A stretch of 12,659 nt of DNA from Candidatus Scatousia excrementipullorum (GTDB lineage: Bacteria > Cyanobacteriota > Vampirovibrionia > Gastranaerophilales > Gastranaerophilaceae): assembly GCA_017694215.1 (NCBI GenBank), contig JADIND010000040.1:1-12659 (forward strand). The letters are read 5' to 3'. Within the stretch, counting starts at the first letter, position 1, and every line of letters begins with the position of its first letter. This document shows, in pieces, positions 6,669-12,577 of this stretch. The position numbers and the translations under genes are program-made. Below the pieces are notes generated by a model, which was not told the origin of the DNA, ran no database searches, and worked only from the letters and a program-made list of their open reading frames with translations.

Positions 6669-7683
6669 TTAAAAGTTCCTCAATGTTCAGATTAGTTTTA
6701 AGTTTCAATGCATAAATATTATCTTTAGCAAATTTCTGTAATTTGACAGCATCTTTTTCTGTTGTGACAATTTTCCCTTTTATTTTTTCAATATCTGATA
6801 AAACATAAGAGTGATGATCATCAAACGGAATCATTTCTTTAATATTATATTCCTGTAAAAAGTCAAAAAACTGGCCGGGCTGGCCTATTGCACAAATTGC
6901 AGTTATTTCTTCTCCTTGTTCAAGTTTTTCACCTGTTTTTATATTATATATATAATCCGGTTCTGCTTTACATACAAAAGTCGGAATCTTCAATCTTTTT
7001 TGTGTGATTTTTGCAATTTTTTCAGCTCTTGTGTGGTCAAAATTTTTGCTTACAATAACCATTCTGTCAATTCGTTTGAATGCTTCGGCACCTTCTCTCA
7101 GAGGGCCTGCCGGTAAAAGCTTTTCATTACCGAATCCTTTTTCACTGTCAGAAAGTACAATATCCAAATTCCTGTATAATTTTCTGTGCTGAAATCCGTC
7201 ATCAAGTATAATTTTAGTTACATCAAATTTCTCAATAGCATATTTAGCTGCGGCAAATCTGTTTTTTGATGTTACAACGACAGCACCTTTTGCATTTTCG
7301 GCAAGCCAGTATGGTTCGTCCCCTGCAAGGTTTGCATTGTAGTAAATTTTTTCTCCGTCACTTATCAGATTAATTTGTTTGTTTGAAAGTTTACCGCCAT
7401 AGCCTCTAGAAATGATTGCGGTTTTTTCACCGTTTGCAATGAAATATTTTGCGATTTCCGCAACTACAGGAGTTTTTCCGACGCCGCCTGTAGTAATGTT
7501 TCCGACTGAAATTACGTAGGCGTTAACCTTTTTAGGCTTCAGTATTTTTTTGTCGTAAAGGTAGTTCTTCAGATAACTGCAAATCCCATAAAGAATTGAC
7601 GCAAATTCAAGTATTTTAATAATTACTCCTTTTGCCTCTTTGTCATAGTGAATTTTTGTTATTTCCGTTTTTAGATTTTTCAT
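6661..7683 (-). CDS. lpxK: Tetraacyldisaccharide 4'-kinase LpxK (lipid A biosynthesis)
   Basis: The 340-aa product phosphorylates the 4'-position of the lipid A disaccharide at the inner face of the inner membrane. The family P-loop is clear, GNITTGGVGKTP (61-72). It is followed by ISRGYGG (91-97), GDEPYWLA (121-128), the acidic DDGFQHRKL (161-169), LLPAGPLREG (189-198), FDDHHSY (287-293) and TEKDAVKL (308-315), all in the expected order and spacing. A hydrophobic N-terminal helix (about 18-40) would anchor it to the membrane, as in known LpxK. Length is normal. The gene implies a lipid-A-containing outer membrane. Oddly, no Shine-Dalgarno sequence precedes the ATG; a long hairpin (7699-7750) ends 15 bases upstream. 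It overlaps nth downstream and follows mlaD in the same direction. Confidence 0.96.
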   Translation of the reverse strand: MKNLKTEITKIHYDKEAKGVIIKILEFASILYGICSYLKNYLYDKKILKPKKVNAYVISVGNITTGGVGKTPVVAEIAKYFIANGEKTAIISRGYGGKLSNKQINLISDGEKIYYNANLAGDEPYWLAENAKGAVVVTSKNRFAAAKYAIEKFDVTKIILDDGFQHRKLYRNLDIVLSDSEKGFGNEKLLPAGPLREGAEAFKRIDRMVIVSKNFDHTRAEKIAKITQKRLKIPTFVCKAEPDYIYNIKTGEKLEQGEEITAICAIGQPGQFFDFLQEYNIKEMIPFDDHHSYVLSDIEKIKGKIVTTEKDAVKLQKFAKDNIYALKLKTNLNIEELLNG

Positions 7684-7698
7684 ATGTTTATTTTTATT

Positions 7699-7750
7699 AT
7701 ATGAAGGTCTTATTTTCTCAACGTCAGTATCGAAAACAAAACCTTCATAT
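7699..7750 (-). promoter_or_regulatory. Long RNA hairpin in the lpxK leader
   Basis: Read as minus-strand RNA, 7750-7732 and 7717-7699 pair over 19 consecutive positions: 17 Watson-Crick pairs and two G-U pairs (7709/7740 and 7712/7737), with a 14-base loop. On the plus strand the two G-U positions would be C-A mismatches, so the pairing favours minus-strand RNA. The outer 10 pairs (ATATGAAGGT/ACCTTCATAT) are perfect on both strands. No U-tract follows, so it is not an intrinsic terminator. It ends 15 bases before the lpxK ATG, which lacks a ribosome binding site. Confidence 0.6.
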
Positions 7751-7757
7751 GCATATT

Positions 7758-7785
7758 ATTGTAGATTAAAACATTAATCTGAAAA
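7758..7785 (-). promoter_or_regulatory. Possible lpxK promoter overlapping the end of mlaD
   Basis: On the minus strand a -10 TACAAT (plus-strand ATTGTA, 7758-7763) lies 16 bases from a -35-like TTTTCA (7780-7785), inside the last codons of mlaD. Transcription would start near 7751, almost exactly at the foot of the 7699-7750 hairpin, which would then form the 5' end of the message. The -35 match is only 4 of 6. Confidence 0.3.
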
Positions 7786-9130
7786 GTAAGAATCTCTTAT
7801 TCAATTTTTCCGAGAATTTTCTTAAGTTGCAGGTTGTTGCGGAAGTTTCTTCCAGAATAGTCTGCAGTTGAGTTTTGTTTTCCGGTGTAAGTTGATTTAA
7901 TGTCGCAAGCGAGGTATTAATTTGTATCATTGCAGAATTTGCATTTTCAACCGTTTCTGTTAATGTACGTTTCAGTTTAGTATCTTTAGTCATTGTATTA
8001 ATAAATTCACTGATTTCATTAATGTTATGAGCAATTTGTCTGATATCGGACGCCATTTGTTCTGCCTCCTGATCATTACCCATAATTTTGTTCAGATTTT
8101 TTGACAGTTGATCTATTGATGCTGTTGTTGAATACAATGATTTTTTAAACTGAGGATCCCCGATTACGTTATTAATATTTTCAGATAATTTGTTGAAGTC
8201 TGATGTAGCTTGATTTACTAATGTTATCAGTTCTTCTATATCATCTTTTGAATCGTCAAGAAGTTTGTTAACTTTTTCCACAGTTGTATTGGCATCCTGA
8301 GTAATGCTGTCTATATGCTTGATAGTATCCTTCAAATCAGCAATAGTTTCGTCTGACAGAAGCATATTAATTTTTTGATTGGTTTCAGTCAATGTTTCGG
8401 CTGCTTTATACTGCCATTCCATGAAGTCGGCAATTCTCATAGGTTCAATTATTGTATATGGTGATGTCTGTTTAGGATATGGCAGAACAGTATCGTCTAT
8501 TGTAGCAATCCTTAATTTTTTATTGCCCTGATTATCTCTTATGGCCGTTCCTTTTACAAATTCAGGCAAAATTAACCCTGGTAAATCAACTACATAATCA
8601 ATTTTATATGCATAATTTGTTTTAATTTTGTCTCTTGATGTATATGGAACCGCTTCTCTTGAGGTAACTTCAATATTTTTAATTTTACCTACATCATAGT
8701 ATTTATCATCAAGTTTCATTTCTACAATGTCATCTTTATAAAGAATATCTTTGTTTACCATAGGTATATAAAGAGTTCTGGTTTTAGGCGGCGTGATTTC
8801 CAAAAATAATTCGCCTATAAGTCCTGATTGTTGAATACTGAACATAGAAGCTTTAGGAATTTCTATATCAGGTTCTGTTATAACAAATCTTACTTTTACA
8901 TAGTTGTTATCCTGAGTTATGACAGGCGTAATTTCTTCAACCTGACCAACTTTCAGCCCCATCATCTGAACTCCTGAACCCGGACGCATGCCATTGACAT
9001 CTTTGAATTGAATTTCAATTCTGTCTGCCGATGAAAAAGCTCTTCCTTTGACTCTTAATACGATACCTATAAGTAAAACTAATGATATAAGTGCCAGAAG
9101 ACCAACTTTAAATGATGATGAAAATTTCAT
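7766..9130 (-). CDS. MCE/MlaD-family lipid-transport protein with long helical C-terminal region
   Basis: This 454-aa protein has one N-terminal membrane anchor (about residues 8-27, VGLLALISLVLLIGIVLRV) followed by a single MCE domain at about 37-115 (FKDVNGMRPGSGVQMMGLKV, then VGQVEEITPV and QSGLIGELFLEI). Such proteins form hexameric rings in the periplasm and carry phospholipids between the inner and outer membranes, working with MlaE/MlaF-type ABC transporters. A beta-rich section (about 120-230) follows, then about 210 residues of helix and coiled coil (240-440) with two similar units near 323-350 and 380-407. The length, more than twice E. coli MlaD, is like cyanobacterial, plastid TGD2-type and mycobacterial MCE proteins, whose helices can build a tunnel. 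An AAAGG ribosome binding site precedes the ATG. It heads the run to lpxK and nth. The permease and ATPase are not in this window. Confidence 0.9.
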   Translation of the reverse strand: MKFSSSFKVGLLALISLVLLIGIVLRVKGRAFSSADRIEIQFKDVNGMRPGSGVQMMGLKVGQVEEITPVITQDNNYVKVRFVITEPDIEIPKASMFSIQQSGLIGELFLEITPPKTRTLYIPMVNKDILYKDDIVEMKLDDKYYDVGKIKNIEVTSREAVPYTSRDKIKTNYAYKIDYVVDLPGLILPEFVKGTAIRDNQGNKKLRIATIDDTVLPYPKQTSPYTIIEPMRIADFMEWQYKAAETLTETNQKINMLLSDETIADLKDTIKHIDSITQDANTTVEKVNKLLDDSKDDIEELITLVNQATSDFNKLSENINNVIGDPQFKKSLYSTTASIDQLSKNLNKIMGNDQEAEQMASDIRQIAHNINEISEFINTMTKDTKLKRTLTETVENANSAMIQINTSLATLNQLTPENKTQLQTILEETSATTCNLRKFSEKLNKRFLLFRLMF

Positions 9131-9167
9131 TTATAACCTTTCCTGGATAATAACTTCCTACAAAAAA

Positions 9168-9196
9168 ATTGTAGCAGAAACAATTATATAATGCAA
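9168..9196 (-). promoter_or_regulatory. Putative mlaD promoter
   Basis: On the minus strand, -35 TTGCAT (plus-strand 9191-9196) and an extended -10 TGC-TACAAT (hexamer at 9168-9173) are spaced by 17 bases in the 76-base gap after the transglycosylase gene. Transcription would begin near 9161, giving a leader of about 30 bases. A 6-bp inverted repeat (CTACAA/TTGTAG, 9158-9174) covers the -10. Confidence 0.5.
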
Positions 9197-9206
9197 AAGG
9201 TTAAGA

Positions 9207-9962
9207 TTACAGATAGTTTGCAAGGATATTTTTCACGTAATTTTGAGTTTCCTGATACGGAGGAACTCCGGAATATTTATCTACGGCACCAGGTCCAGCG
9301 TTGTAAGCTGCCAGTGCCAGAATGATGTTGCCGTTATATCTTTCAAGCATTGATTTTAAATATCTTACGCCTCCGTCAACATTTTGAACCGGATTGAATG
9401 CGTTTTGAACGCCTAAGCTTTTTGCTGTTGCAGGCATTAATTGCATCAATCCCATTGCTCCGGCTTTTGATTTTGCGTTCGGATTAAATCCGGATTCCTG
9501 TCTTATAAGAGCTTTAACAAGTCTGTCATCAACTCCGTATTTATCAGATATCATTGTTACCATATCCAAAATTTGTGATTTTGTACCCGGATTTCCTATA
9601 TTAAGTGTGGAAATCTCTCTATTATTATTTGTTCCGGAAAGTTCACCTATTGCATTTGCAAGACTTTCTGTTTGTTTATGTTTAAGCAGGCTTGCATTTA
9701 CTTTCATGCCCTGCGAGCCTAGAAGCAAATTTCCGAATCCGGTTGGCGGAATTGAAGATTTAAGTATGCTTTCAAAAGAATCAGGGTCATCATTTACTGC
9801 TCTGTTTTGAGGATAAATAGCATCCATCGGATTCAAATTCTGGTTGTTTCCGTAAATTTTATTTTTAAATCCTTCAATTTGGGAATTCAATGTCGCATAC
9901 CGCTGCATTGCAGCCGCTTTGCCGCTTGAGGACAATAAATTTTGTATCATTTTTGAAAACAT
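9207..9962 (-). CDS. Lytic transglycosylase (SLT domain), no visible signal peptide
   Basis: The C-terminal half (about 130-251) is a complete family-1 lytic transglycosylase/SLT domain. It has the catalytic Glu in ALIRQESGFNP (E156), the GAMGLMQLMPATA motif (168-180), LALAAYNAGPGAVDKYSGVPP (215-235, the substrate groove) and the closing QETQNYVKNIL. These enzymes cleave the glycan strands of peptidoglycan and leave 1,6-anhydro ends. Residues 1-125 are low-complexity and Asn/Ser-rich, with no predicted fold. No Sec signal or lipobox is present: the N-terminus (MFSKMIQNLLSSSGKAAAMQ) is only weakly hydrophobic. This recalls signal-less SLT proteins such as B. subtilis YjbJ, or enzymes exported by a secretion apparatus. 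The ribosome binding site (AAGGG) is rather far from the ATG; M5 is a possible alternative start. It has its own promoter candidate. Confidence 0.93.
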   Translation of the reverse strand: MFSKMIQNLLSSSGKAAAMQRYATLNSQIEGFKNKIYGNNQNLNPMDAIYPQNRAVNDDPDSFESILKSSIPPTGFGNLLLGSQGMKVNASLLKHKQTESLANAIGELSGTNNNREISTLNIGNPGTKSQILDMVTMISDKYGVDDRLVKALIRQESGFNPNAKSKAGAMGLMQLMPATAKSLGVQNAFNPVQNVDGGVRYLKSMLERYNGNIILALAAYNAGPGAVDKYSGVPPYQETQNYVKNILANYL

Positions 9963-9991
9963 AACTACTCTACCCTTATTCTGGCAATTTT

Positions 9992-10020
9992 ATTATATTG
10001 TTAAATTCCTTACCTGTTAT
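9992..10020 (-). promoter_or_regulatory. Putative promoter of the lytic transglycosylase gene
   Basis: A perfect -10 TATAAT (plus-strand ATTATA, 9992-9997) and a -35-like ATAACA (10015-10020, 4 of 6) are spaced by 17 bases on the minus strand. Transcription would start near 9985, about 22 bases before the ATG. Confidence 0.5.
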
Positions 10021-10044
10021 CATTTGAAATAATGATTTTTTTTT
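10019..10044 (+). terminator. Weak terminator-like hairpin facing the plus strand, within a minus-strand gene run
   Basis: A 6-bp stem (ATCATT/AATGAT) with a 6-base loop is followed on the plus strand by eight T. For minus-strand transcription the T run would be an A run before the stem, so it cannot terminate the HD-GYP transcript. The stem is short and AT-rich, hence low confidence. It overlaps the -35 of the transglycosylase promoter by two bases. Confidence 0.25.
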
Positions 10045-10056
10045 GTAAGTCAAAAT

Positions 10057-10842
10057 TTATGCACTTACATTTGCCATGGTGTTAGTTTTTTGTGCATATT
10101 TAACAAGCGAATTAAATATAAGCGGATTATATTTTCCGTCCTGCACATCCTTTAATATTACTGTTAATGCCTCTTTTGATGTCATTGGTTTTTTGTAGGA
10201 GCGTTTTTCCGTTAGTGCGGAATATTTATCTGCCATTGATACAATCTGCAGGTTAATGTCTGCGAAAAACGTATTATCAACAAACGGATAGCCTGTTTTT
10301 TTCGCATTCTGGTGGTGGTTTTTAATTAAATTTAATGTTTTTTTGTCAAGTCCGCTGTTTTTTAGAAGTTCATAACTTAATTCTGAATGCTTGTGCATTA
10401 TTTCTGTTTCTTCTCCCGAAAGTTTTCCTTCTTTGTTTAATATTTCCGCAGGAATCAGAACCTTCCCTATATCGTGGAGATATGCTGCATTTTCTACAGC
10501 CTGCCTGTCTGTTTTTTGTTTGAGTGAAAACGGAAGGTTATCAATAATTCCGGCGGCTATCTCTCTTGTGTCGCTGGCATGATGTGTTTGGATTTCTTCA
10601 AGTTCTTTCATGTTTAATTTTAACGGAATATTGGCTTCTTTCAGTATTATATTTATTTTCGAATTTTCTTTAATAGCTTTGTTCAGTGCAAATTCTGTCG
10701 TATATTTCTTCGGAGTAGTTGATTCAAAGCAATCAGATGTAAGATTTGAGCCTGCAAATCTTACATTGTGTCCCGGAGGATTAATTCTGTAATTCGTATT
10801 TACTACACCGGAATTGCCGGTATTATTTACACTGATTGCCAT
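10057..10842 (-). CDS. HD-GYP domain phosphohydrolase (putative cyclic-di-GMP phosphodiesterase)
   Basis: The 261-aa protein carries an HD-GYP domain at about 84-250. The likely metal ligands are all present: H88, H123-D124 (in YLHDIGKVLIPAEIL), H152, H176-H177 and D204 (in VSMADKYSAL). The GYP triplet is at 184-186, and the usual late stretch (EKRSYKKPMTSKEAL) follows. The loop after the His pair is altered, however: the common 'HHExxDGxGYP' reads HHQNAKKTGYP, lacking the E and DG. Classic members degrade cyclic-di-GMP to pGpG/GMP; whether this one does is uncertain. The first 83 residues are Asn/Gly/Thr-rich (starting MAISVNNTGNSGVVNTNYRI) with no receiver, PAS or membrane domain and no signal peptide. 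An AGGAAA ribosome binding site supports the ATG. The gene is divergent from the PanE-family gene. Confidence 0.9.
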   Translation of the reverse strand: MAISVNNTGNSGVVNTNYRINPPGHNVRFAGSNLTSDCFESTTPKKYTTEFALNKAIKENSKINIILKEANIPLKLNMKELEEIQTHHASDTREIAAGIIDNLPFSLKQKTDRQAVENAAYLHDIGKVLIPAEILNKEGKLSGEETEIMHKHSELSYELLKNSGLDKKTLNLIKNHHQNAKKTGYPFVDNTFFADINLQIVSMADKYSALTEKRSYKKPMTSKEALTVILKDVQDGKYNPLIFNSLVKYAQKTNTMANVSA

Positions 10843-10873
10843 TTATTTCCTACACAAAAATCTAACCTGTCCT

Positions 10874-10902
10874 GTTATATTTATATAAAGTATTTTTGTT
10901 TA
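10874..10902 (-). promoter_or_regulatory. Putative promoter of the HD-GYP gene
   Basis: On the minus strand a -10 TATAAC (plus-strand GTTATA, 10874-10879) and a -35-like TAAACA (10897-10902, 4 of 6) are spaced by 17 bases. The predicted start is near 10867, about 25 bases before the ATG. The surrounding DNA is AT-rich, so chance matches are possible. Confidence 0.35.
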
Positions 10903-10925
10903 TGATTATTGATTAATCCGGATAA

Positions 10926-10942
10926 ATTTGTTACAAATGTAA
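10926..10942. promoter_or_regulatory. Overlapping palindromes in the divergent promoter region
   Basis: Two interlocked palindromes lie between the divergent HD-GYP and PanE-family genes: ATTTGT-T-ACAAAT (10926-10938) and TTACA-AA-TGTAA (10931-10942). The inner core fits the TACANNTGTA half-box form known for BlaI/CopY-type repressors, but a single short box in AT-rich DNA is weak evidence. No such regulator or target gene is nearby. Confidence 0.25.
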
Positions 10943-10985
10943 AAATTAAAATTTTATTCAGATTCTTAGGCTGATTTAAGCGGAG

Positions 10986-10994
10986 TGTTATAAT
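10986..10994 (+). promoter_or_regulatory. Extended -10 promoter of the PanE-family gene, predicting a leaderless mRNA
   Basis: A perfect extended -10, TG-T-TATAAT, occupies 10986-10994, and the ATG begins at 11001. A start point about 7 bases after the hexamer falls on or next to the A of the ATG. The -35 is weak (TTAGGC, 10966-10971), as is common with an extended -10. The only ribosome-binding-like GGAG (10982-10985) is 15 bases from the ATG and upstream of the -10. Confidence 0.5.
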
Positions 10995-11000
10995 TTATTT

Positions 11001-11966
11001 ATGAAAGAAATTAAGACAATTTTATTATGCGGTTTGGGTGCAATAGGAACGATTTATGCCGACAAATTCAACCGCTGTTCCGGTGAAAATTTCAGGGTTC
11101 TGGTAGATGAAAGCAGATTGGAACGGTATTTGCAAAATCCTGTTATTTATAACGGTAAAACTATGGATTTTAATTATGTTTTACCTTCTGAATCTGATTT
11201 CAAAGCTGATTTGATAATTATTTCGACAAAGTTTTCCGGGTTGGATTGTGCAATTAGAAATATTAAAAATTTTGTAAAAGATGATACTATTATCATGTCG
11301 CTTTTGAACGGGGTAACCAGTGAAGATATTGTTGCTGCCGCTTACGGGAAAGAAAAGCTCCTTTATTCATATTTTATCGGTCACAGTTCAGTAAGAACAG
11401 GAAATTCTATTACTCATGATGATGTTAATACCATTGTGTTCGGGGCAGAAAATAATTTAAGCGAAAACGTTCTCAAAGTAAAAAACTTTTTTGATATCTC
11501 AGGAATTAATTATAAAATTCCGGATGATATAAAGCATGCAATGTGGCTGAAATTTATGTTAAATGTTTGTGCTAATCAGCCAACAGCAATTTTGAGAATG
11601 ACTTTTGGAGAGATGCTTGAAAATAAACATTTTATGGCCTTTGCTGTTAATATAATGAAAGAGGTTCAGGCTGTTGCAAAAGCTGAAGGAATTAACAATA
11701 CTGAATCAATGATTGACGAAACACTTGTTCATCTTTCAAAAATGATTCCTGACGGGAAAACTTCAATGCTGCAGGATGTTGAGGCAGGAAGAAAAACTGA
11801 AGTAGCTATGTTTGCGGGAACTGTAATTGATTTCGGGAAAAAGCATAATATTCAGACCCCTTACAATAAAATTTTAAAAGAAATGATTGAAATTATTGAA
11901 GAAAATCAGGATTGTAAAAGACTAAAAAATCTTTGTAAGTCAAAATACTCTTCTGAAAAGCTTTAA
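11001..11966 (+). CDS. Ketopantoate reductase family protein (PanE/ApbA)
   Basis: This 321-aa NADPH-dependent reductase is of the 2-dehydropantoate 2-reductase family, which makes pantoate for pantothenate and coenzyme A. The Rossmann motif GLGAIG is at 11-16. Further landmarks are IISTK (73-77), LLNGV (101-105), the catalytic-lysine region HAMWLKFMLNVCANQP (179-194; K184, N188) and the C-terminal block TSMLQDVEAGRKTEV (254-268; S255, E261). All key positions of the E. coli enzyme seem present. It is slightly longer than E. coli PanE (303 aa), with a basic, Cys-containing tail. Paralogues of this family also reduce other 2-oxo acids, so the symbol panE is withheld; no panB or panC lies nearby. 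The gene is divergent from the HD-GYP gene, and its stop overlaps the stop of the convergent small gene by three bases. No ribosome binding site is at normal distance. Confidence 0.88.
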   Translation: MKEIKTILLCGLGAIGTIYADKFNRCSGENFRVLVDESRLERYLQNPVIYNGKTMDFNYVLPSESDFKADLIIISTKFSGLDCAIRNIKNFVKDDTIIMSLLNGVTSEDIVAAAYGKEKLLYSYFIGHSSVRTGNSITHDDVNTIVFGAENNLSENVLKVKNFFDISGINYKIPDDIKHAMWLKFMLNVCANQPTAILRMTFGEMLENKHFMAFAVNIMKEVQAVAKAEGINNTESMIDETLVHLSKMIPDGKTSMLQDVEAGRKTEVAMFAGTVIDFGKKHNIQTPYNKILKEMIEIIEENQDCKRLKNLCKSKYSSEKL

Positions 11967-12193
11967 TAATTTTGTGCTTCTTGTGAATATTGTATTGTTT
12001 GCTGACGCATTTTTTCAATATCTTCAAGCTGCTTATTTACCTGTTCTTCTACGCTTTTTTGATTAATTGAACTTCCGGAAAGTCCTGCTGAACTTCCTCC
12101 TTTCAATGCAGGCATCATGATTATAAAAAGTATGGCTATAATCAGCATTGATATTAAAAGACCTATTGCTCCTGATGCATTTAATTTTTTCAT
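11963..12193 (-). CDS. Small single-span membrane protein, 76 aa
   Basis: The protein is not recognised. It has a short basic start (MKKLNASG), one hydrophobic span at about 9-30 (AIGLLISMLIIAILFIIMMPAL), a Gly/Ser-rich linker (KGGSSAGLSGSS) and a charged helix likely to form a coiled coil (INQKSVEEQVNKQLEDIEKM). The span could be an uncleaved anchor. The pattern of a hydrophobic helix followed by a proline and then a polar helix loosely recalls pilin-like N-termini, but no prepilin peptidase site (G-F-x4-E) is present. A GGAG ribosome binding site lies 8 bases before the ATG, and the gene is 12 bases after the 123-aa membrane-protein gene, so the two are probably co-transcribed. It ends tail to tail with the PanE-family gene, and no terminator is visible between them. 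Confidence 0.75.
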   Translation of the reverse strand: MKKLNASGAIGLLISMLIIAILFIIMMPALKGGSSAGLSGSSINQKSVEEQVNKQLEDIEKMRQQTIQYSQEAQNY

Positions 12194-12205
12194 ATAAATA
12201 CTCCG

Positions 12206-12577
12206 TTATTTTAGTTTATTTCTTTTTATGAAAAATACAACGGCATCTTCAACAGTTTTGGGAGTTCCGAGGTCTTCTCCTTCCGGTTTTGGAAGAAGGT
12301 TTTCTTTTTTCATAACGAAAAATTTATTATATACAGTGAGCCCGCCCCAGATAACAAGTGAAGATGCGATAACTCCAATCATTGTTATTATAAATTTTAT
12401 AATTGTAGCTTTCAATTCTGTAGGAGCCGTTGTTTGTGCTGCCGTTTGGGCTGCATTTTGTGTTACAGCGGCAGGCACATGCTGTGCGATTTCTTCAACG
12501 CACAGCCCTGTATTTGCCGATAAAATTAATATCCCGAGCAGAACTAATGCTCCCAGTATGAGATTATTCTTTTTCAA
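12206..12577 (-). CDS. Membrane protein with signal peptide and one further span, 123 aa (TTG start)
   Basis: The protein is not recognised. Residues 1-26 resemble a signal peptide (MKKNNLILGALVLLGILILS, then ANTGLC; a Cys at 26 is not in a proper lipobox). A short Ala/Gln/Thr-rich extracytoplasmic linker follows (about 27-53, with repeated AQT units). A membrane span lies at about 58-85 (IIKFIITMIGVIASSLVIWG and onward), and a charged cytoplasmic tail of about 35 residues ends in KRNKLK. Translation must start at TTG (12577-12575): no ATG or GTG is available upstream of the signal sequence, and AAAGGAAG lies about 8 bases before it. The start overlaps the end of the upstream gene by 14 bases, which fits an operon. 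Topology is predicted as N-out, C-in after signal cleavage. The small partner gene downstream is also a membrane protein. Confidence 0.75.
   Translation of the reverse strand: MKKNNLILGALVLLGILILSANTGLCVEEIAQHVPAAVTQNAAQTAAQTTAPTELKATIIKFIITMIGVIASSLVIWGGLTVYNKFFVMKKENLLPKPEGEDLGTPKTVEDAVVFFIKRNKLK

Noticed and set aside
10042..11946. 15-base direct repeat TTTGTAAGTCAAAAT at 10042-10056 and 11932-11946
   Set aside because: One copy is intergenic and the other is inside the PanE-family gene. There is no target-site or mobile-element context, and a match of this length is not surprising in about 12 kb of AT-rich DNA.
12009..12193. Type IV pilin-like protein
   Set aside because: The hydrophobic N-terminal helix is suggestive, but the prepilin cleavage motif and the Glu at position 5 of the mature helix are missing.
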